Part shown: in pieces, positions 8,169-16,942 of the stretch | Layout: the number at the start of each line of letters is the position of its first letter | Numbering within the stretch: position 1 is the stretch's first letter | DNA from: Bryobacter sp. | Lineage (GTDB): Bacteria > Acidobacteriota > Terriglobia > Bryobacterales > Bryobacteraceae | Assembly (NCBI GenBank): GCA_022843625.1 | Contig: JALHNH010000044.1 | Coordinates: forward strand, 1-55,051 | DNA: 55,051 bases | Direction: 5' to 3' | Program-made: the position numbers and the translations under genes | The notes under the pieces: model-generated | What the model was told of the DNA's origin: nothing | Databases searched by the model: none | The model's input: only the letters and a program-made list of their open reading frames with translations

Positions 8169-9026
8169 ATGCTCACGCCGTTTCGATTGATCGTCGCCTA
8201 TGACGGATCACCCTGCGCAGATGCCATGATCGATGATTTGCAGCATGCAGGCATCCCCGCCGGGGCTCACGTCCTGGTTGTGTCAGTGGCCGAACGAATG
8301 TCGCCTCCGCCTGCAGTCCACGAGATTGCCGCTATGCCGTTACCGGCCCGGGGCAAGGATCATGCAGACCGGCTTGCCAAACTTGGAGCAACCCGGATTG
8401 CCGCACGGCATCCGGAATGGACGGTAGAGCACGAAGGGCATGCTGGCTCTCCAGCACGCGTGATTGTGCAGCGCGCCAGGCAGTGGAACGCGCGGCTGGT
8501 AGTGGCCGGCTCGCTAGGACATAACGCGATCCAGCTGTTTTTCATCGGAAGTATTTCACAAAAGGTTGCCAACGAGGCGCATTGTTCCGTTCGGGTCTCG
8601 CGTGGCCGTCACCAGTCCGGCACATTGCGGCTGCTACTGGCATTCGATGCCCGCCCCAGTTCGGCGATGGCAGCGGCTAACGTCGCCGGGCGCAACTGGC
8701 CGAAAGGAACTGAGATTCACCTGGTTGCCGCTACAGGCTTCAACGGCCCTCCGTTGGGAGAGTGCATCTTGCCATTTGATCAGGACCGCGTAAAGGCTCT
8801 CCTTGAACCCGCAATTGAGATGCTCGAGAAGGCTGGGCTGCGTTGCCACACCACAGTTAAGGAAGCCGACCCCAAGAACCTGATTGTGGAGGAAGCTATT
8901 CGTCTGGCAGCCCATTGCATCTTCGCCGGTTGCAACGATCACTCTCTCGTAGATGAGTTGCTGCTTGGTACCGTCTCCAACGCTCTCATTTCCCGCGCAC
9001 CCTGTGCGGTGGAGGTTGTTAGATGA
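8169..9026 (+). CDS. Tandem universal stress protein (two UspA domains)
   Basis: A 285-residue protein with two UspA folds, residues about 1-143 and 150-285. The first has the complete ATP-binding signature G-2x-G-9x-G-S (GSLGHNAIQLFFIGS). The second keeps the fold (LLLGTVSNAL, then APCAVEVVR) but has lost a glycine of the signature, so only the first is likely to bind nucleotide in the usual way. The gene starts 17 nt after glgC and overlaps the cation ATPase by 4 nt (ATGA), so it is translationally coupled to it. Confidence 0.92.
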   Translation: MLTPFRLIVAYDGSPCADAMIDDLQHAGIPAGAHVLVVSVAERMSPPPAVHEIAAMPLPARGKDHADRLAKLGATRIAARHPEWTVEHEGHAGSPARVIVQRARQWNARLVVAGSLGHNAIQLFFIGSISQKVANEAHCSVRVSRGRHQSGTLRLLLAFDARPSSAMAAANVAGRNWPKGTEIHLVAATGFNGPPLGECILPFDQDRVKALLEPAIEMLEKAGLRCHTTVKEADPKNLIVEEAIRLAAHCIFAGCNDHSLVDELLLGTVSNALISRAPCAVEVVR

Positions 9027-11764
9027 AGCAGACCGCCGCCAGAAATTCTGTAGACACAAATGGGTCCGCATTTTCCCCTACCGCTGCAGCCTGGCATGCA
9101 TTGCCCGAACCCGAAGTACTAAAACGGCTGGAAGCGCGCTCTGAAGGTTTGAGTGATGATCAGGTGGACGAACGCCGGCGTGAATTCGGATGGAACGTCC
9201 TGCCCGCCAAAGCGCCGCCGACTGCGCTTGTTATTTTCCTGCACCAATTTCTTAGTCCATTGATTTATGTATTGCTGGGCGCTGGCGCCATCGCGATCCT
9301 CATGGGAGACGCCTCGGATGCAAGCTTCATTTTTGGAGTCGTTCTTCTGAACGCCGGCCTCGGCACCTACCAGGAATGGAAAGCCGAGCGCAGCAGCGCC
9401 AGCCTTCAGCAACTCCTTCACATTACTGCGCGAATCAAGAGAAACGGCGAGTTCGCCGACCTCCCCGCCGAAGGCATAGTTCCCGGCGACTGGGTACGGC
9501 TTGAGTCTGGGGCGCGCGTCCCGGCCGATCTGCGCATCCTTGAAGCCAGCAGCCTCGCCATCGACGAAGCCCTCCTGACCGGAGAATCCGTGGCTGCAGA
9601 AAAGGGGACCGAGGTCCTGGACCAAGCCCTGCCTGTCAGCGACCGCCGCAATATGGCGTTTGCTGGAACCATCGTGGCAACCGGTCGCGCCGTCGGTGTT
9701 GTGGTCTCCACAGGCCTTCGCACGGAAGTAGGCAAGATTGCGAAAAGCGTCACCTCGTCGCAGTCTGCCAAGCCTCCCCTGGTAATTCGGATGGAGACAT
9801 TTGCGCGGCAGGTGAGCCTGGTTACCCTCGCTGCTTGTCTCCTGCTCGGCGGGGTGGCCTTCTCACAGGGAATGCCCGCCTACGACGTCTTCTTCCTCGC
9901 GATTGCCCTTGCGGTTGCCGCGATTCCAGAGGGGTTGCCTGTAGCGATGACCGTTGCACTTTCTATTGCTACCAGCCGTATGGCAAAGCGTAACGTGATC
10001 GTAAGAAAGCTGACGGCAGTCGAAGGGCTGGGCAGTTGTACTTTCATTGCCAGCGACAAGACAGGTACACTCACGCTCAACAAACAAACCGTGCAAACGG
10101 TGTGGTTGCCCGCCTCGGGTATGTTTCGGCTGAGCGCGGAAGCAGATCCTGCAGAGCGGAAGCGCTTGCAGGAACTTTGCCGCCTGGCGATGATCGCCAG
10201 CGAAACGGTCGCCCGGGTTGAAAATGGGGAGTGGACCTTTGCGGGCGACGCTGTCGATGCGGCCTTCTGGCGGCTGGCCCCCCGGCTCGACATTGATCCA
10301 GCAGATATAACGGCCATTCCCCACACGGGAGAAATCCCGTTCGAGTCTGACCGTGCCTACGCGGCTACGTTCTACCAGCGCGACGGTGTGACACACGTTG
10401 CGGTGAAGGGTGCACCAGAGGTTTTGCTCGCCCGGTGTCATGGCATTTTCGGTCACGTTCACGGATCTGAGCTGAACCAGGCCGAAGCTGAAGACGCTCT
10501 AGCTAAACTCGCCGAATCCGGCCACAGGGTGATGGCGATTGCGACTGGCATCGTTGAGCAAACGCCGAACGCGCGTGGGCTTGACGAGCGAGATTTGCCA
10601 CCCCTTTTGCTGGCCGGTTTCGCTGGCTTGATCGATCCGCCTCGCACCGAAGTTCGAGGTGCAGTCGAGCGGTGCCAGCAGGCAGGAATCCAGGTGGCGA
10701 TGGTCACCGGGGATCATCCGCGAACAGCGTTGGCCATCGCCCGTGAAGTAGGAATCAACGCGACGGAAGCACAAGTGGTGACAGGCAAGGCGCTCGCCGG
10801 GATCGGCACGCCGGACGTGCCCCTGTTCATCGATACAGTCAAGTCTGGCCGGGTCTTTGCTCGCGTCACTCCTCTACAGAAGCTTCAGATCGTAGATTCG
10901 CTCGTCAAACTGGGTCACTTTGTGGCTGTTACAGGTGACGGGGTCAACGATGCGCCGGCGCTGAAGCGGGCCCACATTGGCGTGGCCATGGGGTCTGGCA
11001 CCGACGTCACCAAGGAAACCGCATCCATCATCGTTACCGACGACAACTTCGCGTCCATAGAGGCCGGGGTTGAAGAAGGCCGCTTCGCTTACGACAACAT
11101 CCGCAAGGTCACCTACCTGCTCATCTCGACCGGATTGGCGGAAGTGCTGATGTTTGCGCTGAGCCTGCTCACCGGCATGCCAATTCCTCTTCTCCCCGTC
11201 CAACTCTTGTGGCTGAACCTGGTGGCAAATGGCATTCAGGATGTATCGCTTGCCTTTGAAGGAGGCGAGCCCGGGACAATGACAAGACCCCCACGAAAGC
11301 CCACGGAAGGAGTCTTTAACCGATTTATGGTTCAGCAGACGGCCGTGGCGGGCGTGACCATGGCCTTGCTCGGCTACGTCAATTTCTATCTGCTAGTTGA
11401 ATACCTGGGATTGAGCGAATTTGATGCGCGCAACCGGTTGCTCCTTCTGATGGTGCTGATCGTCAACTATCACGCGTTTAATTGCCGGTCGGAATATGTA
11501 TCAGCTTTTCGTGTTCCGTTGCGGCGCAACTGGATGCTGGTTTGCGGTGTGCTTGGGGCACAGGGCATCCACATTCTGGCGATGTTCTTCCCTCCCGCGC
11601 AAGAAGTTTTGCGGGTGGCTCCGGTATCCCTGGCCGAGTGGATTGTGCCCTTCGTTCTTGCATCAATCATCTTGGTGGTCATGGAAGCTTTCAAGATCCT
11701 GATGCATGGCCGCGCAACGGTCTGGCCTTCTCCATCGGATACCGTTCGGACGGAAAGGACTTAA
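9023..11764 (+). CDS. P2-type cation-transporting ATPase, probable Ca2+ pump
   Basis: A 913-residue P-type ATPase. Visible landmarks: actuator motif TGES (186-189), membrane motif PEGLP in IPEGLPVAMTVALS, phosphorylation motif DKTGTLT with Asp345, and the hinge GDGVND (638-643). PEGLP is the pattern of SERCA/PMR1-like P2A pumps rather than heavy-metal P1B pumps, and no N-terminal metal-binding CxxC is present. The most likely substrate is Ca2+, exported to the periplasm; Mn2+ is an alternative. It is tightly coupled to UspA genes on both sides and followed by a CaCA exchanger, which supports a calcium-export unit. Confidence 0.93.
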   Translation: MKQTAARNSVDTNGSAFSPTAAAWHALPEPEVLKRLEARSEGLSDDQVDERRREFGWNVLPAKAPPTALVIFLHQFLSPLIYVLLGAGAIAILMGDASDASFIFGVVLLNAGLGTYQEWKAERSSASLQQLLHITARIKRNGEFADLPAEGIVPGDWVRLESGARVPADLRILEASSLAIDEALLTGESVAAEKGTEVLDQALPVSDRRNMAFAGTIVATGRAVGVVVSTGLRTEVGKIAKSVTSSQSAKPPLVIRMETFARQVSLVTLAACLLLGGVAFSQGMPAYDVFFLAIALAVAAIPEGLPVAMTVALSIATSRMAKRNVIVRKLTAVEGLGSCTFIASDKTGTLTLNKQTVQTVWLPASGMFRLSAEADPAERKRLQELCRLAMIASETVARVENGEWTFAGDAVDAAFWRLAPRLDIDPADITAIPHTGEIPFESDRAYAATFYQRDGVTHVAVKGAPEVLLARCHGIFGHVHGSELNQAEAEDALAKLAESGHRVMAIATGIVEQTPNARGLDERDLPPLLLAGFAGLIDPPRTEVRGAVERCQQAGIQVAMVTGDHPRTALAIAREVGINATEAQVVTGKALAGIGTPDVPLFIDTVKSGRVFARVTPLQKLQIVDSLVKLGHFVAVTGDGVNDAPALKRAHIGVAMGSGTDVTKETASIIVTDDNFASIEAGVEEGRFAYDNIRKVTYLLISTGLAEVLMFALSLLTGMPIPLLPVQLLWLNLVANGIQDVSLAFEGGEPGTMTRPPRKPTEGVFNRFMVQQTAVAGVTMALLGYVNFYLLVEYLGLSEFDARNRLLLLMVLIVNYHAFNCRSEYVSAFRVPLRRNWMLVCGVLGAQGIHILAMFFPPAQEVLRVAPVSLAEWIVPFVLASIILVVMEAFKILMHGRATVWPSPSDTVRTERT

Positions 11765-12211
11765 ATGGGGATTCCAATGAAGATACTTCTGGCCGTGGAT
11801 GGCTCTCACTTCGGTCTGGCTGCCGCAGATACGATAGCTTCACGGCTCTGGCCCCCAGACACTATTGTTCGGATCGTGCATGTGAGCGAAGCGGCAGGCG
11901 AGCCAACAGAGATCAATCCGGCAAGAATGCAACCGCCGTTCCCGCCGCCTCCGTATGCGATCGAGAAAGCGCTCGGTCGCCTTGCAGGACACAAGATGAA
12001 GCTGGAAGCGAAAGTCCTGCATGGCCGGCCGAAATCCGCCATTCTCGATGAAGCTCGCATTTGGGATGCGGATCTGATTGTGGTCGGGTCGCATGGCATG
12101 TCTGGAATTGAGCGCTTTCTGCTCGGCTCCGTCTCGCTAGCCGTCGCTGCACATGCCCACTGTTCTGTCGAAATTGTTCGCCCCAGGCAGCCGCGAGAAG
12201 GAAACGAATGA
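11765..12211 (+). CDS. Universal stress protein UspA
   Basis: A single-domain UspA protein of 148 residues from the ATG at 11765, or 144 from the ATG at 11777. The second start gives the usual MKILLAVDGS opening and has a GGGGA site in front. The ATP-binding signature is complete (GSHGMSGIERFLLGS). It follows the ATPase stop codon directly and ends in an ATGA overlap with a 21-codon mini-ORF. Members of this family bind ATP and act in survival under stress; here the likely role is tied to the two cation exporters around it. Confidence 0.92.
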   Translation: MGIPMKILLAVDGSHFGLAAADTIASRLWPPDTIVRIVHVSEAAGEPTEINPARMQPPFPPPPYAIEKALGRLAGHKMKLEAKVLHGRPKSAILDEARIWDADLIVVGSHGMSGIERFLLGSVSLAVAAHAHCSVEIVRPRQPREGNE

Positions 12212-12273
12212 GCCTTGCAGTCTTATCAAAAGAAGGCCTGCAGCTCCTGGCAAACGGGGAGGCCCGTCAGTGA
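12208..12273 (+). CDS. 21-residue mini-ORF linking UspA to the CaCA exchanger
   Basis: Reading from the ATG at 12208 gives MSLAVLSKEGLQLLANGEAR plus Q, then TGA. Its start overlaps the UspA stop by 4 nt (ATGA), and its own stop overlaps the GTG start of the exchanger by 4 nt (GTGA). A GGGGAGG sequence near its end is the exchanger's ribosome site and also encodes residues here. The peptide has no known match that I recognise. It may be a translated relay that couples ribosomes from UspA to the exchanger, or a leader peptide; chance is the alternative, though both overlaps are exact. Confidence 0.5.
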   Translation: MSLAVLSKEGLQLLANGEARQ

Positions 12274-13265
12274 TCTGGATTCAGTTCGCATTGTGCACGG
12301 CGCTCATCCTGTATTCAGGCAGCAAGCTCTCGCTCTATGGAGATGTGATTGCAGAGAAGTCGGGACTGGGCCGGACCTGGATCGGCGTAATTCTCATGGC
12401 CTCTGTCACGTCGCTGCCGGAGCTTGTCACCGGGATCAGTTCCGTCGCGCTCTACAACCTGCCCAACATTGCCGCCGGAGACGTACTGGGCAGCTGCATG
12501 TTCAATTTGCTGATTCTTGCCATGTTGGACATCAAGCGCAACGGATCACCCATATCGACCCTGGCGCACCAGGGTCATGTGTTGACGGCGGCATCCGGGA
12601 TTTTGCTGCTCGGCCTGGCGGCGATGTCGATCCTTGTCTCTGACTTGATTCCAGCCATTGGTTGGATCGGCCTCTATAGCCCTCTTTTCCTGCTTACTTA
12701 CTTCGCCGCCATGCGCATCATCTTTCGTTACGAGCGAGCTCGTAACGCCCGGTTCGTCAGCGATGTCATAGAGGGCCTGCAGTACGCTCACTTATCAAAA
12801 ACCGGGACTTACGTTTGGTTCGGCGTCCACGCATTAGTGATCGTAGCGGCCGCAACCTATCTGCCTCACCTGGGCGACGAGATCGCCACCATTACCGGGC
12901 TGGGCCGTACGTTTGTCGGAAGCATTTTTATCGCCGTCGCGACATCGTTGCCGGAAATCGTAGTGTCTCGGGCGGCTTTGAAAATGGGTGCCGTCGACCT
13001 TGCGGTAGGCAACCTTCTGGGAAGCAACGTGTTTAACATAGCGATTCTAGCTATCGATGACGCCTTCTTCCTGCAGGGGCCGATTTTGGCGAGCATTGAG
13101 CCAAGCCACGCGATCACCGCTCTGGCCGCGTTGACCATGACCGCGATCGTCACCATCGCGCTGATCTATCGCTCTGAAAGACGGATCCTGATTTTTAGCT
13201 GGGAGTCGATCGGTGTCTTTATTGTTTATGTGCTCACCTCGTTGGTGCTGTATGCCAGGCGGTGA
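12270..13265 (+). CDS. Calcium/sodium antiporter of the CaCA family
   Basis: A 331-residue membrane protein from the GTG at 12270, chosen because GGGGAGG lies just upstream and the first helix begins at once; a longer frame back to 12153 overlaps UspA. It has the two inverted alpha-repeats of the family: SVTSLPELVTGISS with GDVLGSCMFNLL in the first half, and VATSLPEIVVSRAA with VGNLLGSNVFNIAIL in the second. The acidic residue in each S-L-P-E motif and the G-S-N/C segment line the Ca2+ site. It probably exports Ca2+ in exchange for Na+ or H+ and ends the calcium-export operon. Confidence 0.9.
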   Translation: MIWIQFALCTALILYSGSKLSLYGDVIAEKSGLGRTWIGVILMASVTSLPELVTGISSVALYNLPNIAAGDVLGSCMFNLLILAMLDIKRNGSPISTLAHQGHVLTAASGILLLGLAAMSILVSDLIPAIGWIGLYSPLFLLTYFAAMRIIFRYERARNARFVSDVIEGLQYAHLSKTGTYVWFGVHALVIVAAATYLPHLGDEIATITGLGRTFVGSIFIAVATSLPEIVVSRAALKMGAVDLAVGNLLGSNVFNIAILAIDDAFFLQGPILASIEPSHAITALAALTMTAIVTIALIYRSERRILIFSWESIGVFIVYVLTSLVLYARR

Positions 13266-13414
13266 CGGCAATGACGCAGAGGCCTGTCGCCTGGCGGAGG
13301 AGACCAACATCGATGCGCCTTATGGCGACGTTGCCCCTGGTCTCATCCGCAGTGCCTGTGTGCTGTTTGGCTGGGAATTAATTGTTGAATGAATATCTTA
13401 AAGGAGAAGAGCAA

Positions 13415-13720
13415 ATGAAGAAGAGAATGATAGCAGGAGCCTTTTTGGCGATGACCACGATAGGGTTGTCTCAAGATGCGGCGGCTCTGTATAAGTCCAA
13501 GTGTCAGAGTTGCCATGGCGCTACGGGTGCCGGACGTCCATCGATGAAAGGCTCAAACCTGCTGACGGATGAATCCAAAAAGGCGACCGACGCTCAATTG
13601 GTGGCGGCGATTCTCGAAGGTGGGCCCGCAAAAAAATCGGCGCATGCATATGACAAAAAGGGGATTTCCGCAGAGCAGGCCAAGGCGCTAACCGCCCATA
13701 TACGCATACTGCAGAAGTAG
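13415..13720 (+). CDS. Small monoheme c-type cytochrome
   Basis: A 101-residue exported cytochrome from the ATG at 13415, which has AAGGAG upstream; an in-frame ATG at 13391 lacks this. The signal peptide covers about residues 1-20 and the heme site is CQSCH shortly after it. The rest is a short class-I-like fold rich in Lys and Ala. A clear distal Met ligand is not obvious (Met in RPSMKG is the only nearby candidate). It lies 150 nt after the exchanger gene. It should carry electrons in the periplasm, but its partners are not evident. Confidence 0.85.
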   Translation: MKKRMIAGAFLAMTTIGLSQDAAALYKSKCQSCHGATGAGRPSMKGSNLLTDESKKATDAQLVAAILEGGPAKKSAHAYDKKGISAEQAKALTAHIRILQK

Positions 13721-14066
13721 GAGCCTCCAGCTCGCCTTCTAAATAGTCGCGGAGGATCGTGTTGTGATTGCCATCGCGAATCGCATGTGAATCTGGGGAA
13801 GAATTTCGGTGCTGCCTTCTTTGCGGGTGTCGTGGATCTTCGCAGTGAGGAAGGGGTCAAACTGAGTACAGCCGTCGATCCGGGGTCGGAATTCTCGCTT
13901 AGTGCTGGATGCCAAATCACATACACCGGATGCCGTACCCGAAGAGCATTTAGCGGCGCTGCCATTTGAGTCAGGACTTGATTTATTTTCAACGGAATAA
14001 GGACTGTCCACCTCTCGTCCACCTCTACAGATTGCAGGCGGGACTCATCAGACCACCTCTCTGGCG

Positions 14067-14259
14067 ATGGAAATCCACACCGAAGTCTATTAGCTGGACA
14101 AAAGCATCGACCTGCCCGCAACCTTCCCCATGCTTGAGGTCCGCAAATCCGATCTCTTCAAAAACCACGGCAGGCCTGCTCGTCCTTCGGCTCATGGCTC
14201 TAATGCCAGAAGCACAAGAAATTCTCGACCAGCACCGGGCATCCAAAGCAACCGACTAA
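14067..14259 (+). pseudogene. Possible decayed gene fragment
   Basis: Reading from the ATG at 14067 gives MEIHTEVY, then an in-frame TAG at 14091-14093, then a protein-like stretch (LDKSIDLPATFPMLEVRKSD then LFKNHG). Protein-like sequence continues in another frame with LLVLRLMALMPEAQEILDQH before a TAA at 14257. A stop plus a frameshift in one short stretch suggests a dead gene tail. I do not recognise the family. Confidence 0.3.
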
Positions 14260-14327
14260 CCGTCTCACAAAACCAGGCCCCAACCGGCCACTGCTCTTTG
14301 AAATCCGAACCCGAATCGCTACACAAA

Positions 14328-14356
14328 GCCGGGCCCACACCACCAGTGCGCCCGGC
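14328..14356 (-). terminator. Hairpin terminator of the HtrA-like protease gene
   Basis: Four nt after the TAG of the protease gene, the minus strand reads GCCGGGC, a 15-nt loop, then GCCCGGC, followed by TTTGTG. The 7-bp all-GC stem and short T-rich tail fit an intrinsic terminator, though the T tract is weak and the loop long. Confidence 0.6.
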
Positions 14357-14360
14357 CTCG

Positions 14361-15755
14361 CTAGTCGATCTCCAGCACGATAAACTGCATCTGGCCGGCC
14401 CGCTCAATCTGCACCGCAACCGGCTGCCCATGCTTGAATTCGTCGAGCAACTTCCGCAACCCGGTCAGATTCAACACCTGCTCCTGATTCAATCGGTGCA
14501 CTATGTCTCCCGGCTGCAACCGGTTTGCCTCCAGCGATAGGTCAGTCAGAATCCCGGCCACCGCCACGCCCGTATACTCCCGCAAGGCCGAATAGAGTGG
14601 AATCACTTTTTCATCCACATCCACGGCCAAAATGCCCAACCGGCGCACTCTGCTCTTTTCTCCCTGCAGGTGGGCGAGCAAACGATCCGGATCCTTCGGT
14701 CGCTCGAGTACTGCTACCCCGATCTTCATCGGCACCTTCCCCCGCACCACTTCCAGTTCAATCGTCTTGCCCGCATTCTGATAGATATTCACACCAAATT
14801 GCCGTGCGTTTTCGATCGCCCTGCCATTGAGTGAAACCACCACATCACCAATCTTGAGGCCAGAAGCTTCCGCAGAACTCCCCGGCGTGACGTCTTCAAT
14901 CACTACACTTGCTTCAGCGTCGAGACCCAGCGCCTGCCCCAACAGCGGTGATACCGTCTGCGCCAGCACTCCAATCTGCCCACGCCTCACCCGTCCATGC
15001 TGACGAATCTGCTCATAAACCGTCTGCACGATGTTTGATGGCGAAGCGAAGCCAATCCCTTCGCTTCCTCCCGACTTCGTATAAATGAACGTGTTGATCC
15101 CAACCAACTTTCCATCGCCATCCACCAGCGGTCCGCCTGAATTTCCGGGATTGATGGCCGCATCCGTCTGGATATAAACCATCGGGTCATCCGGCTTCAC
15201 CTGCCGTGCCTTCGCCGAAACAATCCCCATTGTCACGCTATTGTCCAGCCCCAGCGGGCTCCCGAATGCAAACACCAACTGCCCCTCTCGCAATCGCTCG
15301 CTATCCCCAAAACTTAAGAACGGATGGGGTCCAGCATCATCCATCTTCAACACCGCAATATCCGTCTCCCGGTCCTGCCCCACAATCCTCGCATTCACCA
15401 GCTTGCCATTCGTACGCAACACCGACAAATGGCGGTGAGCCGCCCCCATCGCCTGCGGCAACAACACCTGAATCCTCCCAGCATTCGCCACCACATGGGA
15501 ATTCGTTAAGATGTACCCGTCAGCCGATACAATCACTCCAGAGCCGTTCCCCTTCGAACTGCGAATTAGAGGAGCTGAGTCTTCCTCCGAAGCCGAGAAC
15601 GCCCTCACCACAATCTGCACCACCGCCGGGTCTGTCTTCTCCACCAACCCCTCAAACTGTGTCGACAATAACCTTAACTGCGACTGGCCAAACCCAATCG
15701 AACTTATCAAGCAAAAGCAGATCAAACAAAGGCGCATGAGATTGAGATTCCTCAA
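14361..15755 (-). CDS. Exported trypsin-like serine protease with PDZ domains (HtrA/DegP-like)
   Basis: A 464-residue periplasmic protease. Signal peptide about 1-24 (MRLCLICFCLISSIGFGQS). The trypsin-like domain shows all three catalytic residues: His in TNSHVV, Asp in ETDIAVLKMD, Ser in NPGNSGGPL. A first PDZ domain (about 275-360, GSSAEASGLKIGDVVVSLNG) is followed by a diverged second PDZ-like domain (about 375-460, LEANRLQPGDIVHRLN). Such proteins degrade or refold damaged envelope proteins. The gene is divergent from the FMN dehydrogenase with about 50 nt between them and ends in a hairpin. Confidence 0.93.
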   Translation of the reverse strand: MRNLNLMRLCLICFCLISSIGFGQSQLRLLSTQFEGLVEKTDPAVVQIVVRAFSASEEDSAPLIRSSKGNGSGVIVSADGYILTNSHVVANAGRIQVLLPQAMGAAHRHLSVLRTNGKLVNARIVGQDRETDIAVLKMDDAGPHPFLSFGDSERLREGQLVFAFGSPLGLDNSVTMGIVSAKARQVKPDDPMVYIQTDAAINPGNSGGPLVDGDGKLVGINTFIYTKSGGSEGIGFASPSNIVQTVYEQIRQHGRVRRGQIGVLAQTVSPLLGQALGLDAEASVVIEDVTPGSSAEASGLKIGDVVVSLNGRAIENARQFGVNIYQNAGKTIELEVVRGKVPMKIGVAVLERPKDPDRLLAHLQGEKSRVRRLGILAVDVDEKVIPLYSALREYTGVAVAGILTDLSLEANRLQPGDIVHRLNQEQVLNLTGLRKLLDEFKHGQPVAVQIERAGQMQFIVLEID

Positions 15756-15808
15756 CCTGCCATTTCGTCTCAGCTTCTTTTCAGCTAACGCGATAGAATC
15801 GCACCGAG

Positions 15809-16942
15809 ATGAATCGCCGCTCCGCCCTCAGCCTTGTCGCCGCGCACGTCGCCGCCTCGCCCCTCTTCAGCGCCGAAGATGACGATCTCTACGGCCCCGT
15901 CAACGTCCACGAATTTGAAGACATCGCCCGCCGCAAGCTCCACAAACTCGCCTACGACTTCATCGCCGGCGGCGTAGAAGATGAACGAACCCTCCGCTCC
16001 AACCGTGACGCCTACGGCCACTGGAACCTCGTACCTCGTGTCATGGTCGACGTCACCAACATCGATACCTCTCTCGACCTCTTCGGCATCCATCTAGAAT
16101 CCCCGATCATCATCGCCCCCACCGGCGGTAAGGAACTCGTCATGCCCCGCGCCGACGAAGTTGTGGCCAAAGCAGCCCTGAAGTCCAAAACGCTCCTCTG
16201 CTCCGCCACAGGAGCCAAGAAACTCCTCGACGACGGCGAGCCCCTCAACTGGTGGATCAACGGTATCGGCCAGCCCACCAAAGAGCAGGCAGTCAACTTC
16301 GCCAAACGAACCGAAGACGGCGGCGGCAAAGCCATCGTACTCACCGTCGACAACGCCTACCAGTCCAATCGAGACCGCAACAATCGCAACCGCTTCGACT
16401 ACGGCATGATGTCCAGCGGCGTCCCCAAAGCCGGCGAAGGCATGAAACCCGTCAACCCCGCTACCCCGGTCATGTGGAAGCCCCACACGCCCAATCTCAC
16501 CTGGAGCTATATCGATTGGGTCCGCAGCGCCAGCAAGATCCCGATCATTCTAAAAGGCATCGTCGCCCCGGAAGACGCGGAAATCGCCGTCGAGCGCGGC
16601 GCCTCCGGCATCGTCGTCTCCAATCACGGCGGCCGCCAGCAGGACGGCGTCATCGGCACCCTTGACGCGCTGCCCGACGTTGTCGATGCCGTCTCAGGCA
16701 AAGTCCCTGTCCTCATGGATGGCGGCATCCGCCGCGGCAGCGATATCTTGAAAGCACTTTCCCTGGGTGCTAAAGCAGTCCTCGTCGGCCGGCCGCCGCT
16801 CTGGGGCCTCGCCGCCTTCGGCCAGCCCGGTGTCGAGCGTGTCCTCTGGATGCTCGCGGCTGAACTCAAACTCTCGATGGGCCTCTCCGGCCAGGCCAAA
16901 CTCAGCACTATCACCAGACGCCTCGTGCGCAAAAACGCATGA
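15809..16942 (+). CDS. Exported FMN-dependent alpha-hydroxy-acid dehydrogenase/oxidase
   Basis: A 377-residue member of the glycolate oxidase/lactate dehydrogenase family. Recognisable FMN and active-site residues: Tyr49 (LAYDFIAGG), Asp181 (VLTVD), Lys249 (ILKG), and His273 with Arg276 in SNHGGRQQDG. The usual W-F-Q-L-Y segment is WWINGIG (148-154), so the second active-site tyrosine of glycolate oxidase is absent, which implies an unusual substrate or mechanism. An N-R-R start and hydrophobic stretch to about residue 22 look like a Tat-type export signal, suiting a flavoprotein exported folded. Its end overlaps a hexaheme cytochrome gene by 4 nt, the likely electron acceptor. Confidence 0.88.
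   Translation: MNRRSALSLVAAHVAASPLFSAEDDDLYGPVNVHEFEDIARRKLHKLAYDFIAGGVEDERTLRSNRDAYGHWNLVPRVMVDVTNIDTSLDLFGIHLESPIIIAPTGGKELVMPRADEVVAKAALKSKTLLCSATGAKKLLDDGEPLNWWINGIGQPTKEQAVNFAKRTEDGGGKAIVLTVDNAYQSNRDRNNRNRFDYGMMSSGVPKAGEGMKPVNPATPVMWKPHTPNLTWSYIDWVRSASKIPIILKGIVAPEDAEIAVERGASGIVVSNHGGRQQDGVIGTLDALPDVVDAVSGKVPVLMDGGIRRGSDILKALSLGAKAVLVGRPPLWGLAAFGQPGVERVLWMLAAELKLSMGLSGQAKLSTITRRLVRKNA

Larger units (their letters stand above)
13721..14360. other. Gene-poor 640-nt stretch with decayed coding sequence
   Basis: No intact gene can be supported. Several short frames exist on both strands, but none has a ribosome site and a plausible protein. Near its right end a decayed frame is visible (see the pseudogene entry), followed by the hairpin terminator of the protease gene. 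The stretch separates the compositionally balanced left block from the C-rich block to the right, and could be a junction left by past insertion or deletion. Confidence 0.5.

Noticed and set aside
13271..13381. A 36-residue frame between the exchanger and cytochrome genes
   Set aside because: It has a vaguely signal-peptide-like pattern but no ribosome site and no mature part; chance is likelier.
14300..14320. A T-loop-like sequence that might mark a tRNA
   Set aside because: No matching acceptor, D or anticodon arms could be built around it.
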